Below are positions 19,649-29,572 of a stretch of 64,000 nt of DNA, piece after piece. Made by a program: the position numbers and the translations under genes. How positions within the stretch are numbered: the stretch's first letter is position 1; every line of letters starts with the position of its first letter. Origin of the DNA: an uncultured Pseudomonadota bacterium (GTDB taxonomy: Bacteria > Pseudomonadota > Gammaproteobacteria > Burkholderiales > SG8-39); contig CAIXPL010000004.1 of the NCBI GenBank assembly GCA_903921325.1, positions 124,001 to 188,000 on the forward strand, given 5' to 3'. Below the pieces are notes generated by a model. That model was not told where the DNA came from, made no database searches, and saw only the letters and a list, made by a program, of their open reading frames with translations.

Positions 19649-21721
19649 TCATGCCTTGAGCAAGGCACCCGCCTCAGGTGTCCAGCGCTCCACATGAGCG
19701 AGCGCACGCGCCGGGTCGTGCAGCAATAAGTGCTCAGCGGCCTTGCAGGCGAGCTCAAGCAGATCCTGATCGGTGGCCAGATCAGCGAATCTCAGCAGCG
19801 GGACACCGCTCTGACGCACCCCTAGGAGCTCGCCTGGACCGCGCAAGCGCAAATCTTCCTCGGCAATCCGGAACCCGTCGGTGTTCTCGTAGACGATGCG
19901 CAACCGCGCTCGCGCCAACTCAGACAACGGCGGCTGGTAGAGGAGGATGCAGCTTGACTCGGTTGCACCCCGTCCGACCCGGCCACGCAACTGATGGATC
20001 TGGGCGAGGCCAAATCGCTCGGCATGCTCGATCACCATGAGCGAGGCATTGGGTACATCCACGCCCACTTCAATGACGGTCGTGGCGACCAGCACGTCGA
20101 TCTCACCGCTGGCGAATCGAGCAATGCCGGATGCTTTTTCATCGGAGGGAAGACGGCCATGCAGCAAGCCGATGTGCAAATCGGGTAATGCCTCGGTCAA
20201 TGCCTGCCAGGTGTCGGTCGCGGTCTGCAGGTCAAGGGTCTCGGATTCCTCGATCAACGGGCAAACCCAGTACGCCTGCCGACCCGCGCGGCACGCGTCG
20301 CGCACATGGGCAATCACTTGTGCCCGTTTCGCGCTGGTGATCAAGCGGGTACGTACCGGCGTGCGTCCAGGCGGCAGCTGGTCGATCACCGAGACATCCA
20401 GATCGGCATAGTGACTCATCGCCAGCGTACGCGGTATGGGTGTGGCACTCATCATCAACAGATGGGGTTCGGCCGCCGCCCCCTTGGCACGCAAGGCCAG
20501 TCGCTGGCGCACACCGAACCGATGCTGCTCATCCACGATCGCCACGCCCAGATGGTGAAACTCGACTCCTTCCTGAAACAGCGCATGGGTGCCGACCGCC
20601 ACGGCGCTCTCGCCACTGGCCAGACGCGCCAGGGCGGCGCTGCGCTCGCGCTTCTTCTGCCCCCCCGCGACCCACTCGATGCCAATGCCCAGCGGGGTAA
20701 GCCACTCGGCAAATTTGCGCGCATGCTGTTCGGCGAGGATTTCGGTGGGCGCCATGATCACGGCCTGACAGCCACACTCCACCGCACGCAGCGCGGCCAA
20801 TGCGGCCACGATGGTCTTTCCGCTCCCGACATCGCCTTGCAGGAGACGGTTCATCGGGTGGGATTGGCGCAGTTCGGCCTCGATTTCATGCCATACGCGC
20901 TGCTGCGCCGGGGTCAGCGCAAACGGTAATTGTGCGAGCAGGCGCTCGGTCAGGGCACCGCGCGCGGCAAGTACCGGTGCCGAGCGCGCTCGCCGCGCCT
21001 GTTTGTGCCGACGCATCGAAATCTGCTGGGCAAGCAGCTCATCAAACTTGATTCGTCGCCAGGCTGGATGGGTTCGATCCTCAAGCGCCTGCACACCCAC
21101 CGCAGGCGATGGCGCATGCAATAGGCGCACCGCAGCTTCAAATGACGGCAAGTCGAGTTTGTCGGCCCAGCGCGGTGGCAAGGTATCCTCGAGCGACAGG
21201 CTGCCCAGCGCCTGTTGCGCGAGTCTGCGCAGGACAGTCTGGCTGACCCCGGCCACACTGGGGTAGACCGGCGTGAGCGTATCGGGCAGAGCTTGTTCCC
21301 CACGCAGCACGCGCACCCTTGGGTGAAACATCTCCACGCCATACAGTCCCGGGCGCACTTCACCGAATGCGCGCACTCGAGCACCCTCGACCAGGGAACG
21401 CTGCAGGCTCGGATAGAAATTGAAAAATCGCAAATCGGCCTCAGCGTCCTGATCGATGACCCGGACCACCAGTTGGCGCCGTGGCCGATAACGGACTTCA
21501 GTCGAGACAACACTGGCCTCGATCAGCACCGGCCGGGACTGGGTAACCGTGCCGCATACCGCGGCAAGCGCGGTGAGATGCGTCTCGTCTTCATAGCGCA
21601 TGGGCAGATGCAGCAGCGCGTCCGCAGGATGGTGGATGCCGAGCTTGGCCAGTAACCCTGCCAAGGCATCGGGCAAGCCCATCGACGTGCCGGATGATGA
21701 GACGAGTTTCGCGGGTACCAT
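19649..21721 (-). CDS. recG: ATP-dependent DNA helicase RecG
   Basis: A 690-residue branch-migration helicase that remodels stalled forks and Holliday junctions. The wedge domain is followed by Walker A GDVGSGKT, DEQHRFG (motif II), SATPIPRTLAM (motif III) and QLRGRVGRG (motif VI). The ATG at 21721 (MVPAKL) is chosen because it puts the N-terminus the same distance before the conserved LLHLPMRYED as in E. coli RecG, and gives almost the same total length (693). An upstream ATG at 21799 would run into the divergent gene. It is divergent from the spermidine-synthase-like gene, with 61 bp between them. Confidence 0.96.
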   Translation of the reverse strand: MVPAKLVSSSGTSMGLPDALAGLLAKLGIHHPADALLHLPMRYEDETHLTALAAVCGTVTQSRPVLIEASVVSTEVRYRPRRQLVVRVIDQDAEADLRFFNFYPSLQRSLVEGARVRAFGEVRPGLYGVEMFHPRVRVLRGEQALPDTLTPVYPSVAGVSQTVLRRLAQQALGSLSLEDTLPPRWADKLDLPSFEAAVRLLHAPSPAVGVQALEDRTHPAWRRIKFDELLAQQISMRRHKQARRARSAPVLAARGALTERLLAQLPFALTPAQQRVWHEIEAELRQSHPMNRLLQGDVGSGKTIVAALAALRAVECGCQAVIMAPTEILAEQHARKFAEWLTPLGIGIEWVAGGQKKRERSAALARLASGESAVAVGTHALFQEGVEFHHLGVAIVDEQHRFGVRQRLALRAKGAAAEPHLLMMSATPIPRTLAMSHYADLDVSVIDQLPPGRTPVRTRLITSAKRAQVIAHVRDACRAGRQAYWVCPLIEESETLDLQTATDTWQALTEALPDLHIGLLHGRLPSDEKASGIARFASGEIDVLVATTVIEVGVDVPNASLMVIEHAERFGLAQIHQLRGRVGRGATESSCILLYQPPLSELARARLRIVYENTDGFRIAEEDLRLRGPGELLGVRQSGVPLLRFADLATDQDLLELACKAAEHLLLHDPARALAHVERWTPEAGALLKA

Positions 21722-21782
21722 CGCGTGTCCGGCCTCGCCTTGCCGCGCAGCCTCCCGCCTCTTAGATCCCGCACGGCCTACC

Positions 21783-23930
21783 ATGCCCTTTGCCCTCACA
21801 ATCTTTGTCAGCGCCTTCTTGCTGTTTCAGGTCCAGCCGCTGATCGCCCGCGTCATCCTGCCATGGTTTGGCGGATCGGCCGCAGTATGGACCGCCTGCA
21901 TGCTGTTCTTCCAGGTGTTTCTGGTCGCCGGCTATCTCTACGCCTGGTGGCTCGCACGCCAACCGGCACGCCGCCAGAGCCTCATTCATATCGTTCTGCT
22001 GATCGGCAGTCTCGCCACCCTCCCCATCCTGCCCGGCATCCAGTGGAAGCCGGCTGATTCGGAGCATCCGATCGGGCATATCCTGCTGCTGCTCAGTGCC
22101 TGTGTGGGGCTGCCCTACTTTTTGCTCTCCACCACCAGCCCGCTGGTGCAGACCTGGTTTGCTCGCGCCAAGCCAAACCGGTCACCCTACCGGCTGTTTG
22201 CCCTGTCCAATCTGGCTGCCCTGATCGCCCTGATCAGCTATCCGGTGATCATCGAACCCTTTGCGGCCGTGCGCTGGCAAGGGTGGCTATGGTCGGGTGC
22301 CTATGGTGCGTTTGCGCTGATCGCCGCCCGGCTCGCATGGCAGGCGCGCGACTTGCCCGCGAACCGCGCCATGTCCCACCTCGATGAATCGCGAGCAAGC
22401 GGGGCAGGCACGCAATTGATACCGCCGCAGCCGACCGCCTGGGTCGATTACGCACTATGGATGCTGCTGCCCGCTTGCGCATCGGTGCTGCTGCTTGCCT
22501 TTACTACCCATCTCACCCAGAACGTCGCACCGATCCCGTTTCTGTGGATCTTGCCGCTCGTGCTTTACTTGTTGAGCTTCATCACGTGCTTCGATCACCC
22601 CAAACGGTACGACCGGCGTTTGTACTTTCCGTTGCTCGCCGTCGGCTTCGGGCTGGTCTGTTTTACACTGGCGCGCGCTCAGGTGCATGCGCCGCTGCCG
22701 GCCTTGGTCTGCCTGTACGCCACGGTCCTGTATGTCGCCTGCATGGTGTGTCATGGCGAGCTCGCGCGAATCAAACCTGATCCGAGTGCGCTCACCAGCT
22801 ATTACCTGTTGATCTCTGTTGGAGGTGCGCTGGGTGGCCTGTTCGTTGGCATCGTCGCCCCAACGGTGTTCAATGCTTTCTATGAATTGCCGGTTGGCCT
22901 CGTGCTCACCGTCATTACGGCAGCCCTGGCACTGCAACGATCCGCAGGGCGCGATCAGCTGAGCGCTGTCACTGGTTCGACACAAAACGATGATCACCGA
23001 CGCGATCTTGAACACGCTGCGCGTCGGCTGCAGACGCGGTTCATCAGTGTGATCCCGGCGGCGGCGTTGATTTATGCGCTGGGTCTCGCGATCGCACTTG
23101 CCATGGTCTACGAAGACCGGGTGTCGGGTGTGATCGCATCGGGGCGCAACTTCTATGCTGCGCTGCAAGTCGATGAAGTCGGTAGCGGCGCATTGCGCGA
23201 GCGGGTGCTTACCAATGGCACGATCATTCATGGCATGCAATTCATCAGCCCCGAGCGTCGCACCTGGGCCACCTCCTACTATGGCGAGCAATCTGGCGTC
23301 GGCCTGGCAGTGGCGGCGCAACGCGCAGCACGTGCGAGCGATGGCAAACCGTTACGCCTGGGCATGGTCGGCCTGGGTGTGGGTACGCTGGTGCGCTACG
23401 GTCAGCCTGGGGATGCTGTTCATATTTATGAAATCAACCCGCTGGTACGCGACATTGCATACCGCGACTTCCACTACCTCGCGCAGTCGCAGGCGCAGAT
23501 CGAGTTCTCCATGGGGGATGCACGGCTATCGCTTGAACGCGAGGCAGCACAGCCTTTCGATGTGCTGGCCATCGATGCGTTCTCAAGCGACTCCATTCCG
23601 GTGCACCTGCTCACTGTTGAGGCCATGGCTACCTATTTTCGTAACCTTGATCCGCAGGGCATTCTGGCCGTCCACATTTCCAATCGCTACCTTGACCTCG
23701 CGCCGGTGCTGCAGGCAGCCGCGACCGCCCTCCACAAGGAAGCGCGTCTGGTGCGAAATGACGGCAACACCGAGACCGGGGTTTATGGATCGACCTGGGT
23801 ACTGCTCGCAAACGCCGCGGCGAGCTTTGAGCAAGCGCCTCTGGCCGCCGCAGCCGAACCACTAACCTCAGAGCGCACCGTGCGCCTGTGGACCGATGAT
23901 TACAGCGACCTGATTTCCATTCTGCGCTAA
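21783..23930 (+). CDS. Membrane-anchored spermidine-synthase-like fusion protein
   Basis: A 715-residue fusion. Residues 1 to about 500 hold roughly ten to twelve hydrophobic helices in two groups, starting MPFALTIFVSAFLLFQVQPLIARVILPWFGG. The last 210 residues are a spermidine-synthase-type Rossmann domain with a SAM/dcSAM-binding GMVGLGVGTLVRYG, an acidic EINPLV strand end, GDARLSLE and DVLAIDAFSSDSIPVHL. Annotated relatives are called fused MFS/spermidine synthase, but their product is unknown, and the putrescine-binding aspartates of true SpeE are not clearly all present. The start at 21783 is chosen because the in-frame sequence before it lies inside recG. It is a single gene, divergent from recG. 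Confidence 0.8.
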   Translation: MPFALTIFVSAFLLFQVQPLIARVILPWFGGSAAVWTACMLFFQVFLVAGYLYAWWLARQPARRQSLIHIVLLIGSLATLPILPGIQWKPADSEHPIGHILLLLSACVGLPYFLLSTTSPLVQTWFARAKPNRSPYRLFALSNLAALIALISYPVIIEPFAAVRWQGWLWSGAYGAFALIAARLAWQARDLPANRAMSHLDESRASGAGTQLIPPQPTAWVDYALWMLLPACASVLLLAFTTHLTQNVAPIPFLWILPLVLYLLSFITCFDHPKRYDRRLYFPLLAVGFGLVCFTLARAQVHAPLPALVCLYATVLYVACMVCHGELARIKPDPSALTSYYLLISVGGALGGLFVGIVAPTVFNAFYELPVGLVLTVITAALALQRSAGRDQLSAVTGSTQNDDHRRDLEHAARRLQTRFISVIPAAALIYALGLAIALAMVYEDRVSGVIASGRNFYAALQVDEVGSGALRERVLTNGTIIHGMQFISPERRTWATSYYGEQSGVGLAVAAQRAARASDGKPLRLGMVGLGVGTLVRYGQPGDAVHIYEINPLVRDIAYRDFHYLAQSQAQIEFSMGDARLSLEREAAQPFDVLAIDAFSSDSIPVHLLTVEAMATYFRNLDPQGILAVHISNRYLDLAPVLQAAATALHKEARLVRNDGNTETGVYGSTWVLLANAAASFEQAPLAAAAEPLTSERTVRLWTDDYSDLISILR

Positions 23931-23958
23931 CCCGCGATTCGATTTCCCACGAGGCTCG

Positions 23959-23987
23959 TTTACTCGAATTTTCCATTTGCTTATTAC
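23959..23987 (+). promoter_or_regulatory. Candidate promoter for cysHDN
   Basis: TTTACT (23959-23964) and TATTAC (23982-23987) are separated by 17 bp inside the most AT-rich patch of the 217-bp gap before cysH. Each box matches four of six consensus bases. Weak promoters in AT-rich DNA are usual for activator-dependent cys genes (CysB), but no CysB site can be named with confidence. Confidence 0.35.
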
Positions 23988-24147
23988 CGTACGCTACAAG
24001 CAAGCGGCAAATCGTCAGTTCGCCTGAACAGTCTGATTCGGTAGCCTTGCGCTCCTGACCGAACCCTGCGCAGAGGGCTCGTCTTGCAGCGCGAGGCGAG
24101 CACGTCATTGCCAGGCACCGGCTCATCGTCGACCAAGGCGTGACATC

Positions 24148-24891
24148 ATGACCGATCAGACCCTCGAACGAAGTATTGCGCTCCTGCAGCAAGTGGCCAG
24201 AGACCATGCACCGGCCGTATTTGCCTCCAGCCTCGGCCTGGAGGACATGGTGCTGCTCGATCTCATCAACCGCCATGCCCGCTCGATCAAGGTGTTCACC
24301 ATCGACACCGGACGGCTGCCCCCCGAAACACTCGATCTGCTTGCTCGCGCCGAAGCCCATTACCGGATGCGAATCGCGGTGTACACACCCGATCATCGTG
24401 CGCTTGAAGCCTATGTGCGTGTCAACGGTATCAACGGATTTCGCGACAGCATCATCCAGCGCAAAGACTGCTGCGCGGTGCGTAAAGTCGAGCCGCTCGG
24501 CCGGGCACTGCACGGCCAGCGTGCCTGGGTCACCGGCATGCGGCGTGATCAGGCGCCGAGCAGAAGTGAGGCACGTGATCGTGAATTCGATGCGGCACGC
24601 GGCCTGGACAAGTTCAATCCGCTGATCGACTGGAGTCTTGGCCAGGTGCGCGCCTACATCAAGGCTCATGACGTGCCGTACAACCCGCTGCACGACCAGG
24701 GCTATCCCAGTCTGGGCTGCGCGCCCTGCACCCGTGCGATTGGCCCTGACGAGGACGTTCGCGCCGGTCGCTGGTGGTGGGAGGCAGCCGAGCACAAGGA
24801 GTGCGGCCTGCATATTGCCTCAGCTCATACCGCGAGTACCGAAGCCAGTCTGGCCGGCAATGCGCCGGGCGCAGCCGCATCGGTTGCCTGA
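24148..24891 (+). CDS. cysH: Assimilatory (phospho)adenylyl-sulfate reductase, iron-sulfur type
   Basis: A 247-residue thioredoxin-dependent reductase that converts activated sulfate to sulfite. It has the PP-loop-like ASSLGLEDMVLLDLI region, TIDTGRLPPET, the cysteine pairs CC (in KDCCAVRK) and CAPC (in LGCAPCTRAI) that ligate a 4Fe-4S cluster, and the catalytic ECGLH. Enzymes with the CC/CxxC set use APS directly, unlike the clusterless PAPS reductase of E. coli. No APS kinase (cysC) is seen and CysN is not fused to CysC, which fits direct APS reduction. It is the first gene of cysH-cysD-cysN. Confidence 0.93.
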   Translation: MTDQTLERSIALLQQVARDHAPAVFASSLGLEDMVLLDLINRHARSIKVFTIDTGRLPPETLDLLARAEAHYRMRIAVYTPDHRALEAYVRVNGINGFRDSIIQRKDCCAVRKVEPLGRALHGQRAWVTGMRRDQAPSRSEARDREFDAARGLDKFNPLIDWSLGQVRAYIKAHDVPYNPLHDQGYPSLGCAPCTRAIGPDEDVRAGRWWWEAAEHKECGLHIASAHTASTEASLAGNAPGAAASVA

Positions 24892-24921
24892 CCCACGCCA
24901 TTCGCTTAACCGACAAATCCA

Positions 24922-25872
24922 ATGAATGCGATCGCCGAACCCTTGTATCGAGAGGCCCCGTCCGCGGCGCCAGCGCTGTCCGCCACCCATCTTGACTGGC
25001 TTGAGTCTGAAGCCATCCACATCATGCGGGAGGTGGCGGCCGAATGCGCCAACCCGGCACTTCTGTTCTCCGGCGGCAAGGATTCGATCGTGCTGCTGCG
25101 TCTGGCGGAAAAGGCGTTTCGTCCGGGCCGCTTTCCATTTCCGCTTTTGCATATCGACACCGAACACAATTTTCCAGAGGTGATCGAATTTCGTGACCGC
25201 AGAGCCGCAGAGCTGGGTGAGCAACTGATCGTTCGTTCACTCGATGATTCCATCGCCCGTGGCCGGATCCGGTTGCGCAGTCCGGATGAATCACGCAATC
25301 GCTATCAGAGCATCACACTGCTCGATGCAATCACCGAGTTTGGATTCGATGCCTGTTTCGGTGGTGCGCGGCGCGACGAAGAAAAGGCCCGCGCCAAGGA
25401 GCGCATCTTTTCCTTTCGCGATCCGTTTGGTCAGTGGGACCCGAAGAATCAGCGACCGGAACTGTGGAGTCTCTATAACACCCGGGTTCATCCGGGCGAG
25501 CACATGCGGGTCTTTCCGATCTCCAACTGGACCGAGCTCGACGTCTGGCAGTACATCGAACGTGAACGACTGGCGGTCCCGTCCATTTATTTTGCCCATG
25601 AACGCGAGGTCATCGCGCGGCCCGGGGGCTTGATGCCCACCTCGCATCTGGTACAGCCGCGCCCCGGTGAACATAGCGAGCATCGCACCGTACGATTTCG
25701 TACCGTCGGCGACATGACCTGCACCGCGCCGGTCGAATCACCTGCGACGACCGTGGCTCAGATCATTGCGGAAACCGCCACCAGCCGGATCACCGAGCGC
25801 GGCGCCACCCGAATGGATGATCAGACCTCCGAGGCATCGATGGAATTGCGCAAGAAAGAGGGATATTTCTGA
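24922..25872 (+). CDS. cysD: Sulfate adenylyltransferase small subunit
   Basis: A 316-residue ATP-sulfurylase catalytic subunit that makes APS from sulfate and ATP. The PP-loop is LLFSGGKDSIVLLRLAEKAF (about residues 48-67), followed by HIDTEHNFPEVIEFRD and GARRDEEKARAKER, all conserved in CysD. The C-terminus ends RKKEGYF, as is usual. The stop codon overlaps the cysN start by one base (TGATG), so the two subunits are coupled. It lies 30 bp after cysH. Confidence 0.96.
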   Translation: MNAIAEPLYREAPSAAPALSATHLDWLESEAIHIMREVAAECANPALLFSGGKDSIVLLRLAEKAFRPGRFPFPLLHIDTEHNFPEVIEFRDRRAAELGEQLIVRSLDDSIARGRIRLRSPDESRNRYQSITLLDAITEFGFDACFGGARRDEEKARAKERIFSFRDPFGQWDPKNQRPELWSLYNTRVHPGEHMRVFPISNWTELDVWQYIERERLAVPSIYFAHEREVIARPGGLMPTSHLVQPRPGEHSEHRTVRFRTVGDMTCTAPVESPATTVAQIIAETATSRITERGATRMDDQTSEASMELRKKEGYF

Positions 25873-27152
25873 TGCCGGACGATCGCTCACCAGTGCGCGG
25901 GATGCTGCGCATCGCCACTGCAGGCAGTGTCGATGATGGCAAAAGCACCCTGATCGGACGCCTGCTATATGACTCGAAATCGGTATTTGAAGACCAATTG
26001 AGTGCGGTCGAACGCAGCACGCGCAAACGCGGCGGCGAGGGCATCGATTTGTCACTGCTCACCGATGGCCTGATCGCCGAGCGTGAGCAAGGCATCACCA
26101 TCGATGTCGCCTATCGCTATTTCGCCACCGCGCGCCGCAAATTCATCATCGCTGACTCACCGGGTCATGAGCAGTACACCCGCAACATGGTGACTGGTGC
26201 CTCGACGGCCGATCTGGCCATATTGCTGATCGATGCGCGTAAGGGCCTGCTGGTGCAATCCCGCCGTCATGCGCTGATTGCATCCCTGCTCGGGTTGCAG
26301 CATGTCGTGGTCGCAGTCAACAAGATGGACCTGGTCGATTATCAGGAATCTGTCTTTCGTTCGATTGAACAAGAATTTCGAACATTTCTCGGCCATATTG
26401 GCATCACCGATGCCCGGTTCATCCCGGTCTCCGCGCTGGACGGAGACAACGTAGTGGACCCCAGCGGGCACATGCCCTGGTACACCGGGCTGCCACTGCT
26501 TGAATTGCTTGAAACGGTAGACACCGATTCCAGTCGCGCGGCAGGCGCACCGTTCCGTTTCCCTGTGCAACAGTGTCACCGGCCACGCGCACAGGCGCAG
26601 GCTGATTTCCGCGGCTACATGGGCCGTATCGAGTCGGGCACTGTGCGTCCGGGCGATGCAGTTGTCGTGCAACCCTCGGGGCTGCGCACGCGGGTCAAAG
26701 ACATTCTGGTCTGGCAGACCGATGGCATGCACAGCCTGCCCTCGGCGATGGCAGGCGATTCGGTGACCCTGGTTCTCGCTGATGAGTGCGATATCTCGCG
26801 TGGCGACATGATCGCCGCCCAAACCGCACCGACCACCAACGCGCGTGAATTCGATGCCTTGTTGTGCTGGATGGACAGCGAGGCACTCGACCCTGGCCGC
26901 AAGTATCTGCTCAAGCACACCACGCGCAACGTGCCCGCCCGGGTGCACTCGATCACCTCGCGAATTGACGTCAATAGCGGGAACGAAGTGCCCACCCAAT
27001 CGCTTGGGTTAAACGATATGGCGCGGGTTCGACTGCAGGTGCAACTGCCTTTGGCGCTGGATCGCTATGCCGATAACCGCGTCACCGGATCGTTCATCCT
27101 GATTGATGAAGCCTCGAACCACACGGTGGCTGCAGGGATGATCGGTCGCTGA
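25872..27152 (+). CDS. cysN: Sulfate adenylyltransferase large (GTPase) subunit
   Basis: A 426-residue GTPase that drives APS formation by CysD. It has G1 GSVDDGKSTLIGRLLYDSK, G3 DSPGHEQYTRNM and G4 VNKMDLV. The length corresponds to CysN alone; there is no C-terminal APS kinase domain. It ends 3 bp before the stop of the convergent LLM gene, with no room for a dedicated terminator. Confidence 0.96.
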   Translation: MPDDRSPVRGMLRIATAGSVDDGKSTLIGRLLYDSKSVFEDQLSAVERSTRKRGGEGIDLSLLTDGLIAEREQGITIDVAYRYFATARRKFIIADSPGHEQYTRNMVTGASTADLAILLIDARKGLLVQSRRHALIASLLGLQHVVVAVNKMDLVDYQESVFRSIEQEFRTFLGHIGITDARFIPVSALDGDNVVDPSGHMPWYTGLPLLELLETVDTDSSRAAGAPFRFPVQQCHRPRAQAQADFRGYMGRIESGTVRPGDAVVVQPSGLRTRVKDILVWQTDGMHSLPSAMAGDSVTLVLADECDISRGDMIAAQTAPTTNAREFDALLCWMDSEALDPGRKYLLKHTTRNVPARVHSITSRIDVNSGNEVPTQSLGLNDMARVRLQVQLPLALDRYADNRVTGSFILIDEASNHTVAAGMIGR

Positions 27153-27155
27153 CCG

Positions 27156-28199
27156 CTAGGATTGCCTGGCCGATACTTCCTGCAGAGCAGGCATCACCTC
27201 GCGCGCGAACGCGTTGAGTGATCGCATCTCGTTGTCGTGTCCGAGCGAACCGAAGGCAATTTGCAGCACCAGGTAGTCAAAGCCGACTTGCTCAGCTTGC
27301 CCGACCAACTCGCGTCGTACCGTGTCAGCACTGCCCACCACAAGTGTTCCTGCCCGCCGCGCTTCATCGTAATCAGCCGAGATCGCAATGGGCGGGTAAT
27401 CACCTCGTCGCAGCCAAAGCGATGCGAGCGCATCAAACCATTGCTTGAACGCCGGACGCGCCAATCGCTCAGCCGCGGCATCCGACTCGCCGATGAACAC
27501 TGCCCGCATTGCGCCGACAATCGGCTCCGTCACCGGTGAGAGCGCACGCTGCGGATCGTCGGCATGGCGTAGCCACGCCTTGCGGTAATTGGCCAGAGTC
27601 TGTGCCACGCGATCGGCCGGCCCGAGTGCCACGCCGTTCATGCCATAGCGAGCGGGGCGTTCATGGCCTTCAGCCGAGCGCAGTCCGTACCAGAGCGGCG
27701 GATGCGGGGTCTGATAGGGCCGCCAGGGCAAGGGCACGTCATCGAATTGATAATGCTTGCCGTGATGCGTCAGCACATCGTTGCGCAGGCCGTTCAACAG
27801 GACCTCAAGGCCTTCGGTGAACATCTCTTCGGACTGATCAAACGGCACGCCGAGTGCCGAGAATTCATGCGGTGAGATGCCACGTCCGACCCCGATATCG
27901 AGCCGGCCATGGCTCAGATGGTCAAGGACGCACAACTCCTCAATCAGACGCAGCGGCTGATAGAGCGGCAGCAAAAAAAGCAACGCGCCAAGTCTGATGC
28001 GAGTGGTCTCGCGCGCCGCGGCGGCCAACCAGACGGTGGGCGACGGCGTGCCGGACAGTCCGGTCGCATGGTGTTCCGTGACGTGATAGCCGTAGAACCC
28101 ATGCTGCTCGGCCTGCTTGAGCAAGGCCAGGCGATCATCAAAGGTCTTGGCGAGTGGTTCGTCGCGCTGGTCGACGTAATCAAAAATACCGAATTTCAT
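27156..28199 (-). CDS. LLM class flavin-dependent oxidoreductase
   Basis: A 347-residue luciferase-like TIM-barrel enzyme, using FMNH2 or F420 in known relatives. It starts MKFGIFDYVDQRDEPLAKTF and contains the AEQHGFYGYHVTEHH segment, VWLAAAARETTRIRLGALLFLLPLYQPLRLIEELCVLDHLSHGRLD and GVGRGISPHEF. The pattern EEHLSVLDxLSxGR is the hallmark of bacterial LLM oxidoreductases. It is the first of four LLM genes within 13 kb. Substrate unknown; relatives oxidise sulfonates, terpenes, heterocycles or aldehydes. Confidence 0.88.
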   Translation of the reverse strand: MKFGIFDYVDQRDEPLAKTFDDRLALLKQAEQHGFYGYHVTEHHATGLSGTPSPTVWLAAAARETTRIRLGALLFLLPLYQPLRLIEELCVLDHLSHGRLDIGVGRGISPHEFSALGVPFDQSEEMFTEGLEVLLNGLRNDVLTHHGKHYQFDDVPLPWRPYQTPHPPLWYGLRSAEGHERPARYGMNGVALGPADRVAQTLANYRKAWLRHADDPQRALSPVTEPIVGAMRAVFIGESDAAAERLARPAFKQWFDALASLWLRRGDYPPIAISADYDEARRAGTLVVGSADTVRRELVGQAEQVGFDYLVLQIAFGSLGHDNEMRSLNAFAREVMPALQEVSARQS

Positions 28200-28369
28200 G
28201 ACAGCCGTAATGCGCGGTGAGAGTCAGTGGATGCCCGGGCGGATGGCGTCGAGGGAACGGACGCATGAATGCCAGGGAGCGTGTGCACGCCCGCAACGGG
28301 GCGGAGCGCTACTGTGCAGCCGCAGCAGGCTCTGGGCCTGCCGCGGAGGTGCTTCTCAGTCAGGCGCGA

Positions 28370-29572
28370 TCAGGGAAATGCTTCGTAGGGATCACGTACC
28401 TGCGCAATGTGCTCGCCGCAGGCATTTTCAAGCTTGCCGTCCTTACCTTTACGCACTGTCAGGTCGTAAAAATCGCTCACCATGCCCTGGTGCTCATCAA
28501 AGCTCACCATGCCCATCGGGCCCTTGGTCTGTACTTTGTGCAAAGCGGCGACGAAGGCCTCACGATCCTCGGCCTTGCCGTTGATATCCTTGAGCGCCTG
28601 AATCACCATTCTCGCGGCCATATAGCCCATATAACTATACGACCCGGGGATGGCCTTGTACCGATTGCGGAACGCATCGACGAACTGGTGATTCTCCGGC
28701 GTGTCCATCGTGCCGCAATACACATAGGAACTGAGCACACCAGCAGCCTCGGCGGGCATGTCGCCGAGCAATTCTTCGCTGGTGAACGAGGCGATGCCAA
28801 AGAAGGGCAACTTGCCGGCCAGGCCATATTCGGCGAACTGACGGGTGAGACGCGGTGAATCGGCGCCCCAAAGTGCAACCATCACGCCGTCGGCCTTGCC
28901 CGCTTCCATTTTGGTCAGATAGGGCGCGTAATCTGGCGTCCCGACATTGGGGAACATCGGCTCCAGAACGTTGTCGGCGCCAAAGACCTTTTTCACCGCT
29001 TCAAGTGACTCACGTCCAGGCGGTGCATTCCAGCCAATGAAGTACACCTTCTTCCAGCCGCGCCGTTTCGCTGCCATGGCCGCTGCGGTGGCGTACTGAT
29101 AGGACGAGGGTACAAAGCGGAAAATATACGGGCTCTTCTGCGTGCGGGTGAGGCTGGCCAGGGCCACCGTGCTCACCCACGGCACTTTTTGTTCGGCCAC
29201 GTAGGGCGCAACCGCAGCACCCACCGAGCTCACCAATTCGGAAAGCAGCAGGTTGACCTTGTCGCGCTCGACCAGTGCCTTGATTTTGGTCAGACCGGTG
29301 TCGGGCTTGCCCGCACTGTCCTCATAGACCAGTTCGATCTTGCGTCCGGCAACCGTGTAATTGATTTCCTCAAAGGCCATTTTGATCGCATCGCGCTCAG
29401 GTGCCCCTTGCGCGGCAATCGGCCCGGTGATCGGGAACATCACACCGATCCGGATGGGTGCCTGGGCCGTGGCATGGGGCGCATACAGCGCCATCAGGCT
29501 CAGACCTGCGCTCGCTGCCACTTTGAGGACCGCGGCGGCCAACCCCGTCGCCCGTCGTTGTTTGATCATCAT
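28370..29572 (-). CDS. Branched-chain-amino-acid-type ABC substrate-binding protein (LivJ/K-like)
   Basis: A 400-residue periplasmic type I binding protein. The signal peptide runs to about residue 37 (SLMALYAPHATAQAP), followed by IRIGVMFPITGPIAAQG and the LVYEDSAGKPDTGLTKIKALVERDKVNLLL strand-helix of the Peripla_BP_6 fold. The ATG at 29572 is chosen because it is followed immediately by the signal peptide and preceded by AGAGGAG; a longer frame exists but is rich in Arg and has no family match. It is divergent from livHMGF-like genes across a 354-bp gap. Members of the family carry amides, urea, aromatic acids and amino acids. Confidence 0.88.
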   Translation of the reverse strand: MMIKQRRATGLAAAVLKVAASAGLSLMALYAPHATAQAPIRIGVMFPITGPIAAQGAPERDAIKMAFEEINYTVAGRKIELVYEDSAGKPDTGLTKIKALVERDKVNLLLSELVSSVGAAVAPYVAEQKVPWVSTVALASLTRTQKSPYIFRFVPSSYQYATAAAMAAKRRGWKKVYFIGWNAPPGRESLEAVKKVFGADNVLEPMFPNVGTPDYAPYLTKMEAGKADGVMVALWGADSPRLTRQFAEYGLAGKLPFFGIASFTSEELLGDMPAEAAGVLSSYVYCGTMDTPENHQFVDAFRNRYKAIPGSYSYMGYMAARMVIQALKDINGKAEDREAFVAALHKVQTKGPMGMVSFDEHQGMVSDFYDLTVRKGKDGKLENACGEHIAQVRDPYEAFP

